Positions 1-10,680 of a stretch of DNA of 64,000 nt are shown here, one piece after another (position 1 is the stretch's first letter; every line of letters begins with the position of its first letter). Source of the DNA: Plantibacter sp050587525 (GTDB lineage Bacteria > Actinomycetota > Actinomycetes > Actinomycetales > Microbacteriaceae); the NCBI RefSeq assembly GCF_050587525.1, contig NZ_JBOBFT010000016.1:48888-112887 (forward strand), written 5' to 3'. Under the pieces are notes generated by a model, which saw only the letters and a list, made by a program, of their open reading frames with translations, was not told where the DNA came from and ran no database searches. The position numbers were made by a program, and so were the translations under genes.

Positions 1-24
1 ACAGGGGCGCGCTCGGTCCCGTCG

Positions 25-576
25 TCAGAGGCTCTCGTCCAGACGCCGGAACGAGCCGGGCCCGATCTCGCCACCGTGACCAGGCCCAGGTGGGATCCTC
101 ATGTCGATGCGCCACCGATCCGGAACGGAAGCGAGCGGCGTCTCCGGACGACGGGTCGCCTGTCTCAGCGCATCCCACATCGACGATGTCCAGCCATCTC
201 GAAGTGCATCGATGGTGTGCCCCTGCGCATCGGGATGGGACAGAGCGCAGCCCAGCAGATGCGCGGTCGTGACATGCCCCAGGACTGACGCGTTTGACGA
301 GATCCACGCCCCGCGCAGTACTGCGGAGAGCGCTTCGGAACGCATAGCAGGTGCCGACGATCGACGACGCTGCGCGCTGCCCAGTTCACCGGGGCTCCTG
401 CGCATCGCCTCGAACTCGAATCGTTCGAGCAGCGCTGCCGCCCGCCCGGCCGCCGGCGGCAGGAGCGCGCCGACGAGGTCATCGACTTCGAGGCTTCGCC
501 GGCCGCCGTCGAGTGCGACTCGTTCCGACTCCTGCAGCGCCTCGAGACTCTCCGCTGACCAGATAGGGTGCAACAC
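25..576 (-). CDS. Hypothetical protein, Clp N-domain-like
   Basis: 183 aa with a GTG start. The GTG directly follows the TGA of the upstream secreted-protein gene (577-1254), so the two are probably co-transcribed and coupled. The N-terminal stretch (about residues 8-40, reading like LEALQESERVALDGG followed by LEVDDLVGALL) and a second stretch near residues 98-140 resemble the two helical repeats of ClpA/ClpC N-terminal domains, which bind substrates or adaptors. No ATPase domain follows. The function is not known, and the Clp-N assignment is an inference from pattern only. It could instead be an unrelated helical protein. Confidence 0.55.
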   Translation of the reverse strand: MLHPIWSAESLEALQESERVALDGGRRSLEVDDLVGALLPPAAGRAAALLERFEFEAMRRSPGELGSAQRRRSSAPAMRSEALSAVLRGAWISSNASVLGHVTTAHLLGCALSHPDAQGHTIDALRDGWTSSMWDALRQATRRPETPLASVPDRWRIDMRIPPGPGHGGEIGPGSFRRLDESL

Positions 577-1254
577 TCAGATCAGCACTGGGATAGTCGG
601 CGTGATCACGATCGTGTCCGAGTAACCGGTGCAATGCAACTCCCGATTGCCACCCCAAGCATCACACTCGGGAGGCCATGAAGTCCATGCCCAGCCCTCC
701 GGCAGCAGCATCGTCGGATAGTGCATGAGCTGGTAGACGCCAGCACACGCAGCATAGAGCGTGCACACGTACTCACCTGCTGAGTGAGCGAACAAGCACG
801 CCGCCCGCGTCTCATTGCACTCTCCAATCGATCCATCGGATACCACCGAGTGGTCCTTGTAGACACGAACGATATTTGACATGTGGGCCATGGATTGATC
901 TGGCCCTGTCACCGAACACCCAACACTGCCTTGATAGAACCCGTCGACTCCGACAAGGCCCCCATTGACGTAGTGAGAGTTGAAGGTTCCGGTCAGATTT
1001 GCCCAGCTGCAACCGCCCTGGGGAGGGATCGAGAACGGGGTCTCCGTTCGGCCCGTTTCCAAGTGTGTCGCGGCTACTGTAGAGACGGTCGAAACGTACC
1101 GAGAATCCACACTGACGCTTTGACTCACGGTCACAATTTCGGACACAGGTTGTTCGCTAGCTTCCGCGCTCGTCCCAGAGATGTCTCCGAGCCCAACGAT
1201 CCCGACGACGGCGCAGACCAACGCGATCGTCCCTCGCATCGCCAATGTAATCAT
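577..1254 (-). CDS. Secreted Cys-containing hypothetical protein
   Basis: 225 aa from the ATG at 1254. An ATG at 1266 is possible, but the 1254 start has GGGAG five bases upstream, whereas the purine run before 1266 touches the start codon. The N-terminus (MITLAMRGTIALVCAVVGIV) is a signal peptide. The mature part is rich in Ser, Thr, Gly and Tyr and has at least seven Cys, suggesting disulfide bonds outside the cell. I recognise no family. Codon use is less GC-biased than in neighbouring genes and the upstream region is AT-rich, which fits later acquisition. It runs directly into the Clp-N-like gene, with which it probably forms an operon. Confidence 0.65.
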   Translation of the reverse strand: MITLAMRGTIALVCAVVGIVGLGDISGTSAEASEQPVSEIVTVSQSVSVDSRYVSTVSTVAATHLETGRTETPFSIPPQGGCSWANLTGTFNSHYVNGGLVGVDGFYQGSVGCSVTGPDQSMAHMSNIVRVYKDHSVVSDGSIGECNETRAACLFAHSAGEYVCTLYAACAGVYQLMHYPTMLLPEGWAWTSWPPECDAWGGNRELHCTGYSDTIVITPTIPVLI

Positions 1255-1496
1255 GGCTACTCCCATTCCTCTGATACCCGCCGCTTCCTGTAATTTGGCG
1301 GTTCACGACCACTCTTTCAGCTTAAATATGCTATGTCGACATTTCGCAGGGTTGAATATTCAATGGTCAACACCTGTTGTTCACGCCAGATCACGAGGGC
1401 GCTTTCGCATCCGACTACGGATACGGTTGAAGCGGACAGGCCTCACCCGATGTCGGCGTCCCTGGCCCACGAGGGCCGACCATCGAGAGGACCACG
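1255..1496. other. AT-richer divergent intergenic region
   Basis: This 242 bp stretch lies between the secreted-protein gene (minus) and the ABC-F gene (plus). About 1295-1385 is clearly richer in A and T than the rest of the window (for example CTTAAATATGCTATG), and must hold the promoters of both genes. GAGAGGA at about 1485-1491 is the ribosome binding site of the ABC-F gene. I see no RNA gene or clear attenuator. Confidence 0.4.
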
Positions 1497-3092
1497 ATGA
1501 GCCTGATCCGGCTGCACGACGTCACGGTACGATTCGGAGACACCCCCGTTCTCCGCGAAGCGTTCTTCCGCCTCGAGACCGGCGACCGCGTCGGCGTCAT
1601 CGGCCGCAACGGCTCCGGCAAGTCCACCCTGCTGAAACTCGCCCTCGAACAGGTCGAACCGGAGACGGGGACCGTCACGGTCGAACAGGGCCTCCGCATC
1701 GGCTACTTCTCCCAGTTCTCCGAGCTCAACGGCGCCTCCACGATCACCGAAGTCCTCGAAGGCCTCTTCTCGCACATCCACGAGATCGAAGCCGAGCTCG
1801 CCTCCATCGACGCGGCCATCGCTGCCGACCCGAACGACACCGATGCCGTCACCCGCCACATCGAACGGCAGGCGACGCTCTTCGAGGACATGGACCGACT
1901 GGACGGCTGGGACTACCGCCGCCACATCGACACGGCCCTCACCACCCTCGGTTTCAACGAGGCACGCCGCAGCTGCCCGATCGACGCGTTGTCCGGCGGC
2001 TGGCGGAACCGTGCGGCGCTCGCGAAGATCCTCCTCGAAGCGCCGGACGTCCTCCTCCTCGACGAACCCACCAACTACCTCGACGTCGCCGGCGTCGAAT
2101 GGCTCGAGTCCTGGTTCCGCTCCTTCCGCGGCGCCGCGATCATCGTGTCCCACGACCGGAAGTTCCTGGACGCCGTCGTGACCCGCATCATCGAGGTCGA
2201 GAACTTCCACCTGCACGAGTACCCGGGCGACTTCGGCGAGTACGTCGTACAGAAGCAGTTCCGACTGAAGACCCTCGAAGCGCAATTCGTGCACGAAGCA
2301 GAACTCCTCGCATTCGAAGCGGAAGGCATCTCCGATCGCCGTGCGGCGGCGAAAGCGGAGAGCAAGGGGCTCGGCAACCAGCTCGCGAAGATCAAGAAGT
2401 CCCGCGCGCCGCGTCCCGTCGACCAGATCATCACCGAGATCTACGGCGGGCTCCACGTCAAGGACACCCTGTGCCGGGTGCGCGACCTCGGCAAGGCGTA
2501 CGGCGACCACACGCTCTTCTCCGATCTCAGCTTCGAGATCGGCCGGCGCGACCGCATCGTCGTCCTCGGCGCCAACGGCAGCGGCAAGTCGACGCTCCTC
2601 CGCATCCTCACCGGCGAGGAGCGTCCGGACGCCGGCGAGGTCGTCTGGACGGCGGGAACCGACGCGGTCTCCTACAACCGGATGCTCGACGAACTCGACG
2701 ACGCCGACACCGTCACGCACGCCGTCAACGCGATGCCGGGCAGCCTCGCATTCACCGCGACGCGAAAATCCGTCGGACGGTTCCTCGCGATGTTCCAGTT
2801 CTCCGAAGCCGACCTCAAACAGCGCATCGGCAACCTCTCCGGCGGGCAGCGCGCCCGAGTGGCGATGGCGCAGTGCCTCCTGTCCGGCGCATCGGTCCTC
2901 CTCCTCGACGAGCCGACGAACCACCTCGACCTCGCGAGCACGCAGGTCATGGAGCAGGCGCTCCTGCACTTCCCCGGTGCGGTCGTGGTCGTGAGTCACG
3001 ACCGGTTCTTCGCCGACAAGGTCGCGAACCGCCACCTGGTGTTCAGTGCCGATGCGGCGCAGCCGGCGACGATCGACGTGCGCTCCGCCTGA
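1497..3092 (+). CDS. ABC-F family ATP-binding protein
   Basis: 531 aa with two ABC ATPase domains and no membrane segments, the ABC-F layout. Walker A motifs are GRNGSGKST (residues 36-44) and GANGSGKST in the second half. Signatures are LSGGW (first) and LSGGQ (second). Both Walker B/D-loop segments read LLLDEPTN.LD, followed by SHD. The charged inter-domain linker (about 245-315, KAESKGLGNQLAKIKK) fits the P-site tRNA interaction motif of the family. ABC-F proteins bind the ribosomal E site and act as translation factors or as ribosome-protection resistance proteins. Nothing here decides between the two; the adjacent genes do not suggest an antibiotic cluster. GAGAGGA precedes the ATG. Confidence 0.93.
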   Translation: MSLIRLHDVTVRFGDTPVLREAFFRLETGDRVGVIGRNGSGKSTLLKLALEQVEPETGTVTVEQGLRIGYFSQFSELNGASTITEVLEGLFSHIHEIEAELASIDAAIAADPNDTDAVTRHIERQATLFEDMDRLDGWDYRRHIDTALTTLGFNEARRSCPIDALSGGWRNRAALAKILLEAPDVLLLDEPTNYLDVAGVEWLESWFRSFRGAAIIVSHDRKFLDAVVTRIIEVENFHLHEYPGDFGEYVVQKQFRLKTLEAQFVHEAELLAFEAEGISDRRAAAKAESKGLGNQLAKIKKSRAPRPVDQIITEIYGGLHVKDTLCRVRDLGKAYGDHTLFSDLSFEIGRRDRIVVLGANGSGKSTLLRILTGEERPDAGEVVWTAGTDAVSYNRMLDELDDADTVTHAVNAMPGSLAFTATRKSVGRFLAMFQFSEADLKQRIGNLSGGQRARVAMAQCLLSGASVLLLDEPTNHLDLASTQVMEQALLHFPGAVVVVSHDRFFADKVANRHLVFSADAAQPATIDVRSA

Positions 3093-3134
3093 GCCGAGAC
3101 CGTGCCGCGGGCGATCCCGCGCTCGGTGACTCCG

Positions 3135-3225
3135 CCCTTCGACAAGCTCAGGGACCGGCCTCCCGCGACGCCACCCTTCGACGACCTCAGGGACCGGGCT
3201 CCGGTCACTGAGCCTGTCGAAGTGC
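3135..3225. repeat. CTTCGACAGGCTCAGGGACC-type repeat cluster
   Basis: Two direct copies (3135-3158 and 3173-3196) and one inverted copy (3201-3224, CCGGTCACTGAGCCTGTCG) of a roughly 24 bp element that recurs at 3863, 17468, 33952 and 35239. It lies just after the ABC-F stop codon. Direct and inverted copies together can form a hairpin in the transcript. Confidence 0.8.
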
Positions 3226-3242
3226 CTCACAGCATCGAGCAC

Positions 3243-3327
3243 AACTCCTTCGATCGAGACATCGCCCGATCGCCGACCCCGGAAATCCGGGGTTCTTCGG
3301 CGACGCCGGACGCAGATCGAAGGAGTT
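3243..3327. repeat. Nested palindrome, family P1 copy 1
   Basis: Perfect 13 bp outer arms AACTCCTTCGATC (3243-3255) and GATCGAAGGAGTT (3315-3327) enclose a second hairpin ACCCCGGA-AA-TCCGGGGT (3276-3293). The same plan, with matching flanks (GACATCGC on the left), is found at 17367-17457. There is no T-tract, so it is not a classical terminator. Confidence 0.85.
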
Positions 3328-3429
3328 ACGAGAGGAGGAAGCTGGACGGGAGCCGAGAAAGGAGGGCCAGTTACTAGTCATCTGATATGTTGTACGTGAT
3401 CACCCGATCCCGATGAAAGCGATGACCCG

Positions 3430-3861
3430 ATGCCCACGACGATCCTGCCCCCTCGCCCGCAGCACTTCGACCGCACGTCCGCGCACCAGCGCGTGCCGCT
3501 CGACGCCCTCGTCGGCCACGCCACACGGATCGCCGTCCCAGAACTCACGGCGGACGAACGAGCCGTCCTCGCCACCCGGCTCCGTCGCGCGGCGCAGTTC
3601 GCGATCGACCGCCGCGGGCGCGACCTCGGGCGCGTGGTGCGTTCGACCGTCGCATCGCTGATCGACCACTGCCCCGACTCCGCAGCGCGCAACGCGACCC
3701 ATCGCGCCCTGTCCCGCACGCGCACGCGGCGACTGCCCAACGCCGACGACTACGTGCTCGCCCATGTGCAGCTGCTCAGCATGGCCGCGGCCGTGGCGGC
3801 GGGCGAACGCGGTGCGGCAGCCATCGCGGCGAGTCTGGCGGTGCTCGTCGTCTTCGGCTGA
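3430..3861 (+). CDS. Hypothetical protein
   Basis: 143 aa with strong GC bias at third codon positions, which supports real coding. It is basic (RTRTRR and RLRRA stretches) with an Ala-rich C-terminal helix (about residues 105-143) that could be a weak membrane anchor. I recognise no domain. It sits between two repeat clusters, apart from any operon. A possible promoter (TATGTT at 3386-3391) lies upstream; no strong ribosome binding site is visible, so the exact start is uncertain. Confidence 0.55.
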   Translation: MPTTILPPRPQHFDRTSAHQRVPLDALVGHATRIAVPELTADERAVLATRLRRAAQFAIDRRGRDLGRVVRSTVASLIDHCPDSAARNATHRALSRTRTRRLPNADDYVLAHVQLLSMAAAVAAGERGAAAIAASLAVLVVFG

Positions 3862-3862
3862 G

Positions 3863-3993
3863 GCCCTTCGACAGGCTCAGGGACCGGGATGCGAGGCCCT
3901 TCGGCAGGCTCAGGGACCGGCGACAGGCTCAGGGACCGGAGACAGGCTCAGGGTCCGGAGGCAGGCTCAGGGGCCGGAGGCTGACTCAGGAAC
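3863..3993. repeat. Degenerate array of CTTCGACAGGCTCAGGGACC elements
   Basis: About six decaying copies of the element follow one another (full copies at 3864 and 3898, then shortened GGCTCAGGGACCGG units). The array fills the space between the convergent 143-aa gene and the EamA gene. Spacing shortens from about 35 to about 20 bp, as expected from slippage of the CAGGCTCAGGG core. Confidence 0.85.
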
Positions 3994-4000
3994 CCAGCGC

Positions 4001-4897
4001 CTAGGTGAGGCCCTCGGCCGTCCGCTCGAGCGGCGACTGGGGCTGCTCCCGCTGCGTCACGATCGCCGTTCCGGCCGCGACGCACACGACGAGGATCGCG
4101 ATGATCTCCACGAGGGTGAACACCTCACCGAGTAGGAGGAAGCCGAAGAACGCCGCGATGACCGGCCCGAAGGCTGTGATGATCGCGTACAGGCGCGGCG
4201 GGATGCGTCGCAGGATGAACGTGTCGAGGCTGTACGGCAGCGCCGACGACAGTACGCCGATCGCGATGAGCAGTCCGACGGTCGCCCAGGAGAACTGCGC
4301 GGAACCGATGCCGATGAGCGCGAACGGCACGAGAATGACCAGGCTGACGACGCCGCCGACGGTCAGTCCTTCGAGTCCGGGCAACGTCATCGCGACCCGC
4401 CTGGTGAGGAGGATGTACCCGGCCCACGCCGCAGCCGCCGTGAGCGCGAGGATGACGCCCCACACGTCGATCGTCCCGTCGAATCCGGTGAGGAGGACCA
4501 CGCCGGCACCGGCGACGATCGCACAGATCGCATCGAGCACACGTCTCGAACTGAGCAGGGCGATGGCGAGCGGTCCGAGGAATTCGATGGTCGCCGCGAT
4601 GCCGAGCCCCAGCAGGTGCACCGACTGGTAGAACGCGAGGTTCATGACCGCGAGGTCGAGGCCGAGCAGGATCGCCGGCCAATGCTTCCGCCACGACAGG
4701 TCACGGAATCGGGGCCTGGAGAACGGCGCCACGACCGCGACCATGACGATCTGCCGCACGGCCACCACCACAGGTGCACCGACCAACGGGATAGCGAGTC
4801 CCGCGAGGGCGGACCCGAGGTTGATGCTGACCTCGGTGCCGAGCTGGGTGACCGCGCCGGCCGTCGTCCGGCCGCGCGCACTCCCCCGGGCCGTCAC
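4001..4897 (-). CDS. EamA/RhtA-type transporter
   Basis: 298 aa from the GTG at 4897, chosen because the longer frame would run back into prfA. About ten hydrophobic helices in two homologous halves, with the typical EamA stretches FLGPLAIALLSSRR and LPYSLDTFILRRIPP, mark a drug/metabolite superfamily exporter, closest in look to RhtA (threonine/homoserine efflux). It starts 17 bp after the prfA stop, in the position where many bacteria carry prmC. Exported substrate is unknown; the nearby threonine/lysine operon makes an amino-acid substrate attractive but this is inference. Confidence 0.85.
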   Translation of the reverse strand: MTARGSARGRTTAGAVTQLGTEVSINLGSALAGLAIPLVGAPVVVAVRQIVMVAVVAPFSRPRFRDLSWRKHWPAILLGLDLAVMNLAFYQSVHLLGLGIAATIEFLGPLAIALLSSRRVLDAICAIVAGAGVVLLTGFDGTIDVWGVILALTAAAAWAGYILLTRRVAMTLPGLEGLTVGGVVSLVILVPFALIGIGSAQFSWATVGLLIAIGVLSSALPYSLDTFILRRIPPRLYAIITAFGPVIAAFFGFLLLGEVFTLVEIIAILVVCVAAGTAIVTQREQPQSPLERTAEGLT

Positions 4898-4913
4898 AGC
4901 CCGCTCTGGCGGC

Positions 4914-5999
4914 TCAACTCTGGTCGCCGATGTCGGCCAGACGTGCTTCCTCGTCCGCCGTGATCGCGGACTCGATGATGGGTTCCAGGGCACCGTTCAT
5001 GACGGCGTCGAGGTTGTAGGCCTTGTAGCCGGTGCGGTGGTCCGCGATGCGGTTCTCCGGGAAGTTGTACGTCCGGATACGCTCGGAGCGGTCCATCGTG
5101 CGGATCTGCGTCTTGCGGGCAGCGCTGTCGAGGGCGGCCTGCTCCTCCTGCTGCCGTGCGAGGATGCGGGCGCGCAGGACGCGCATGCCGGCTTCGCGGT
5201 TCTGCAGCTGGCTCTTCTCGTTCTGCATCGACACCACGATGCCCGTGGGCAGGTGGGTGATGCGAACGGCGGAGTCGGTGGTGTTGACGGACTGCCCGCC
5301 GGGGCCGCTGGATCGGTAGACGTCGATCTTGAGGTCGTTCTGGCTGATCTCGACCTCTTCCGGCTCGTCGACCTCCGGGAAGACGAGGACTCCGGTCGTG
5401 GAGGTGTGGATGCGTCCCTGGGACTCGGTCGCGGGAACGCGCTGCACGCGGTGCACGCCGCCCTCGTACTTGAGGTGCGCCCACACGCCCTGCGAGGGGT
5501 CGGTCGCGTTCGACTTGATGGCGACCTGGACGTCCTTGTACCCGCCGAGGTCGCTCTCGGTGCGTTCGAGGAGTTCCGTCTTCCAGCCCTTGGACTCGGC
5601 GTAGTGGAGGTACATGCGCAGGAGGTCTGCAGCGAACAGTGCGCTCTCCGCACCGCCCTCGCCGCCCTTGATCTCCATGATGACGTCGCGTCCGTCGTCG
5701 GGGTCACGCGGGATGAGCAGACGGCGCAGCTTCTCCTGGTTCGTCACGAGCAGCTCTTCGAGCGCTGGCACCTCCTCGGCGAACGCCTCGTCCTCCTTGG
5801 CGAGCTCTTTGGCCGCCTCGAGGTCTTCGATCGTCGCGTTCCAGGCGTTGTACGCCGCGATGATCTTGGAGAGTTCCGCGTACCGGCGGTTGATCTTCTT
5901 GGAACGTGCCGGGTCGGCGTGGACCGCCGGGTCGGCGAGCTGATCCTGCAGATCCCTGTGCTCGACGATGAGCGTCTCAACTGATTCGAACATTTCCAT
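4914..5999 (-). CDS. prfA: Peptide chain release factor 1
   Basis: 361 aa, standard length. The GGQ motif (GPGGQSVN, residues 234-236) triggers peptidyl-tRNA hydrolysis, and the PAT tripeptide (189-191, RVPATESQGR) is the RF1 anticodon-like motif that reads UAA and UAG. It acts on the ribosome at termination. It follows rho and is separated from it by a stem-loop (6034-6090). The usual partner prmC, which methylates the GGQ glutamine, is not next to it; an EamA transporter is. ATG start at 5999. Confidence 0.97.
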   Translation of the reverse strand: MEMFESVETLIVEHRDLQDQLADPAVHADPARSKKINRRYAELSKIIAAYNAWNATIEDLEAAKELAKEDEAFAEEVPALEELLVTNQEKLRRLLIPRDPDDGRDVIMEIKGGEGGAESALFAADLLRMYLHYAESKGWKTELLERTESDLGGYKDVQVAIKSNATDPSQGVWAHLKYEGGVHRVQRVPATESQGRIHTSTTGVLVFPEVDEPEEVEISQNDLKIDVYRSSGPGGQSVNTTDSAVRITHLPTGIVVSMQNEKSQLQNREAGMRVLRARILARQQEEQAALDSAARKTQIRTMDRSERIRTYNFPENRIADHRTGYKAYNLDAVMNGALEPIIESAITADEEARLADIGDQS

Positions 6000-6033
6000 C
6001 CTCCATGACCATCATCCCGCAGTGCCGGTGAAA

Positions 6034-6090
6034 CGACCGACCCCACCTGGCCTCCTCCGACGGTGCGGAGCGGCCTGGTGGGGTCGGTCG
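6034..6090 (-). terminator. Stem-loop between rho and prfA
   Basis: Perfect 14 bp arms CGACCGACCCCACC (6034-6047) and its complement (6077-6090) with a GC-rich partly self-pairing interior. It follows the rho stop on the minus strand. No T-run follows, so it may act as a processing or attenuation site rather than a full terminator. Confidence 0.6.
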
Positions 6091-6096
6091 GGACAG

Positions 6097-8421
<2,325 letters not shown>

Positions 8422-8545
8422 TCAGATTTTCCTTCCCTCATGACGAAACAGAGCTGTTGTCGTCACGGGCGGCTCGCGCCCCGGAGTTGTGCGCCGAGTG
8501 GATGATGTTCACACGACGCAGAGCCTGTGCGGAAGTCCCGTCGAG

Positions 8546-8586
8546 TTGTCTCAGCTGAGGAATCGCTTTGTCTCAGCAGAGGAATC
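8546..8586. repeat. Direct repeat in the rho leader
   Basis: Two 19 bp copies, TTGTCTCAGCTGAGGAATC (8546-8564) and a one-mismatch version (8568-8586), with a 22 bp period, two helical turns. They sit in the 241 bp between thrB and rho. They could be a regulator site or part of rho autoregulation; no direct evidence. Confidence 0.7.
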
Positions 8587-8662
8587 ACTCGAATCGGGAA
8601 CCACACAGACGCGATCAACTGGTGCGAAAGCGATGAATGTGCAGAATTGCCCCGGAAGCCGG

Positions 8663-9604
8663 TTACGTCGTAGCGACGGGATGGGCCGGGTGCACCCCTA
8701 CTGTAGCACCCTTGAAGTCCACCGCGAGCAGGAGCGCCTGCCACGGCGTCGTGGCGTGTTCGGCTACGAGTGCAGCCGCTGCGAGACGCTGTCCCGGGTC
8801 GTCCGCGAGGACGAGGATCGAGGGTCCCGCACCGGAGACGACGGCCGCGAAGCCGTGTTCCCGGAGGAGCGTGATGAGCGAGTTGGTCTCCGGCATGGCC
8901 GCCGCGCGGTAGCTCTGGTGGAGTCGGTCCTCTGTCGCTGCGAGCAGGAGCTCAGGGCTCTGGGTGAGCGCCGCGACGAGCAGCGCCGAACGGGATACGT
9001 TGAACGCGGCGTCGGCGTGCGGCACGTTGGCCGGCTGCAGGCTGCGCGCGAGCTGCGTCGACATCGTGTGCTCCGGCACGAGCACGAGCGGCGAGACGCC
9101 CCGGTGCACGATGAGCTTCTTGTGCTGCGGGCCGGTCTCCGTGGTCCAGGCGATCGTGAGGCCGCCGAAGAGGGCGGGCGCCACGTTGTCCGGGTGCCCT
9201 TCCATCTCGGTCGCGAGGCGCAGGAGGTCGTCGGAGGTGAGTTCGACCTCGCCTTCGAGGAGGCCCTTGGCCGCCATGATGCCGGAGACGATGGCCGCGC
9301 CGGACGAGCCGAGGCCACGGCCGTGCGGGATCGTGTTGCGCGCGATGACGTCGAGGCCGGGCAATTCGCGGCCGACGTCGGTGAACGCGTGCGCGATGGC
9401 CGTGATGACGAGATTGCTCTCGTCCGTCGGGACCTCGCCCGCACCGACGCCGATGACGTCGACGAACACGCCAGGCGCCTCGCGGACCGTGACGGTCAGC
9501 TCGTCGTACTGCGCGAGCGCGAGGCCGAGCGTGTCGAAGCCGGGACCCAGGTTTGCCGAGGTCGCAGGCACCTTGACGGTGACGCTGCGACCGACGAGCG
9601 TCAT
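8663..9604 (-). CDS. thrB: Homoserine kinase
   Basis: 313 aa from the ATG at 9604, which overlaps the thrC stop by four bases (ATGA). A GHMP-kinase: N-terminal VKVPATSANLGPGFDTLG, ATP-binding loop PHGRGLGSSGAA, and the C-terminal SGAGPSILVL motif. It phosphorylates L-homoserine with ATP, giving O-phosphohomoserine for ThrC. It is the last gene of the lysA-hom-thrC-thrB unit. The longer reading frame upstream is thrC antiframe and was not used. Confidence 0.97.
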   Translation of the reverse strand: MTLVGRSVTVKVPATSANLGPGFDTLGLALAQYDELTVTVREAPGVFVDVIGVGAGEVPTDESNLVITAIAHAFTDVGRELPGLDVIARNTIPHGRGLGSSGAAIVSGIMAAKGLLEGEVELTSDDLLRLATEMEGHPDNVAPALFGGLTIAWTTETGPQHKKLIVHRGVSPLVLVPEHTMSTQLARSLQPANVPHADAAFNVSRSALLVAALTQSPELLLAATEDRLHQSYRAAAMPETNSLITLLREHGFAAVVSGAGPSILVLADDPGQRLAAAALVAEHATTPWQALLLAVDFKGATVGVHPAHPVATT

Positions 9605-10680
9605 GCCTGCGCCTTCAGGCCGAGCACGTCCGCGACCGCGGAGGTCTCGGCGGAGACGATCGTCGGCTCGGCCTGCGTGCCGTCCTCGAGACGGAGGCCC
9701 CACTGCGGGTCCTTGAGGCCGTGGCCCGTCACCGTGAGGGTCACGGTCGAACCGGCCGGGATCTCGCCGGCGGCGGCGCGCTCGAGGAGGCCCGCCACGC
9801 TGATCGCGGACGCTGGCTCGACGAAGATGCCGACCTCGGAGGACAGGATGCGCTGCGCTTCGAGGATCTTGGTGTCCTCGATGGCGCCGAAGTAGCCGTT
9901 CGTGCGGGTGCGGGCCTCGAGTGCGAGCTCCCATGAAGCGGGGTTGCCGATACGGATCGCGGAGGCGATCGTGTCGGGGTTCTTGACGACCTCACCGTGG
10001 ACGATGGGGGCGCTGCCAGCGGCCTGGAAACCGAACATGCGCGGGAGCTTCGTCGTGACGCCTCGCTCGAGCTCCTCCGTGAAGCCGCGAGTGTACGCCG
10101 TGTAGTTGCCGGCGTTGCCGATCGGGATGAAGTGGAAGTCGGGAGCATCCTCGAGGACCTCGACGATTTCGAACGCGGCGGTCTTCTGGCCCTCGATGCG
10201 GTCGTTGTTGACCGAGTTGACGAGGTGGACCGGGTAGTGCTCGGCGAGCTCGCGAGCGATCTCGAGGCAGTCGTCGAAGTTGCCCTGCACCTGGATCAGC
10301 TGACCGTTGTGGGCGACGGCCTGGCTGAGCTTGCCCATCGCGATCTTGCCCTCTGGAACGAGGACGGCGGCGGTGATGCCGGCGTGCGCCGCGTAGGCGG
10401 CGGCCGAGGCCGAGGTGTTGCCGGTCGAGGCGCAGATGATCGCCTTCGCACCGTGCTCGACGGCCTTCGAGACGGCCATCGTCATGCCGCGGTCCTTGAA
10501 GGATCCGGTCGGGTTCATGCCTTCGAACTTGACCCACACCTTCGCGCCCGTGCGCGCGGAGAGCGCCGGAGCCGGGAGGAGGGGCGTGCCGCCCTCGCCG
10601 AGGGTGATCACGGGGGTCGCATCCGTCACATCGAGACGATCCGCGTATTCACGGAGAACTCCACGCCACTGCTTGGCCAC
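9601..10680 (-). CDS. thrC: Threonine synthase
   Basis: 359 aa with a GTG start whose first base is shared with the hom TAG stop (TAGTG). PLP fold type II; the Schiff-base lysine is K62 in NPTGSFKDRGM, and a Gly-rich phosphate loop (GNAGNYTAY) binds PLP. It converts O-phosphohomoserine to L-threonine. It is translationally coupled to both hom and thrB. Length and motifs match the actinobacterial short form. Confidence 0.97.
   Translation of the reverse strand: MAKQWRGVLREYADRLDVTDATPVITLGEGGTPLLPAPALSARTGAKVWVKFEGMNPTGSFKDRGMTMAVSKAVEHGAKAIICASTGNTSASAAAYAAHAGITAAVLVPEGKIAMGKLSQAVAHNGQLIQVQGNFDDCLEIARELAEHYPVHLVNSVNNDRIEGQKTAAFEIVEVLEDAPDFHFIPIGNAGNYTAYTRGFTEELERGVTTKLPRMFGFQAAGSAPIVHGEVVKNPDTIASAIRIGNPASWELALEARTRTNGYFGAIEDTKILEAQRILSSEVGIFVEPASAISVAGLLERAAAGEIPAGSTVTLTVTGHGLKDPQWGLRLEDGTQAEPTIVSAETSAVADVLGLKAQA

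Noticed and set aside
1497..3092. Antibiotic resistance role for the ABC-F gene
   Set aside because: Sequence motifs are common to housekeeping and resistance ABC-F proteins, and the context does not decide.
1443..3242. 599-aa open frame antisense to the ABC-F gene
   Set aside because: It is the mirror of a clear ABC-F protein and consists of low-complexity Asp/Glu/Arg/Val residues typical of antisense frames in high-GC DNA.
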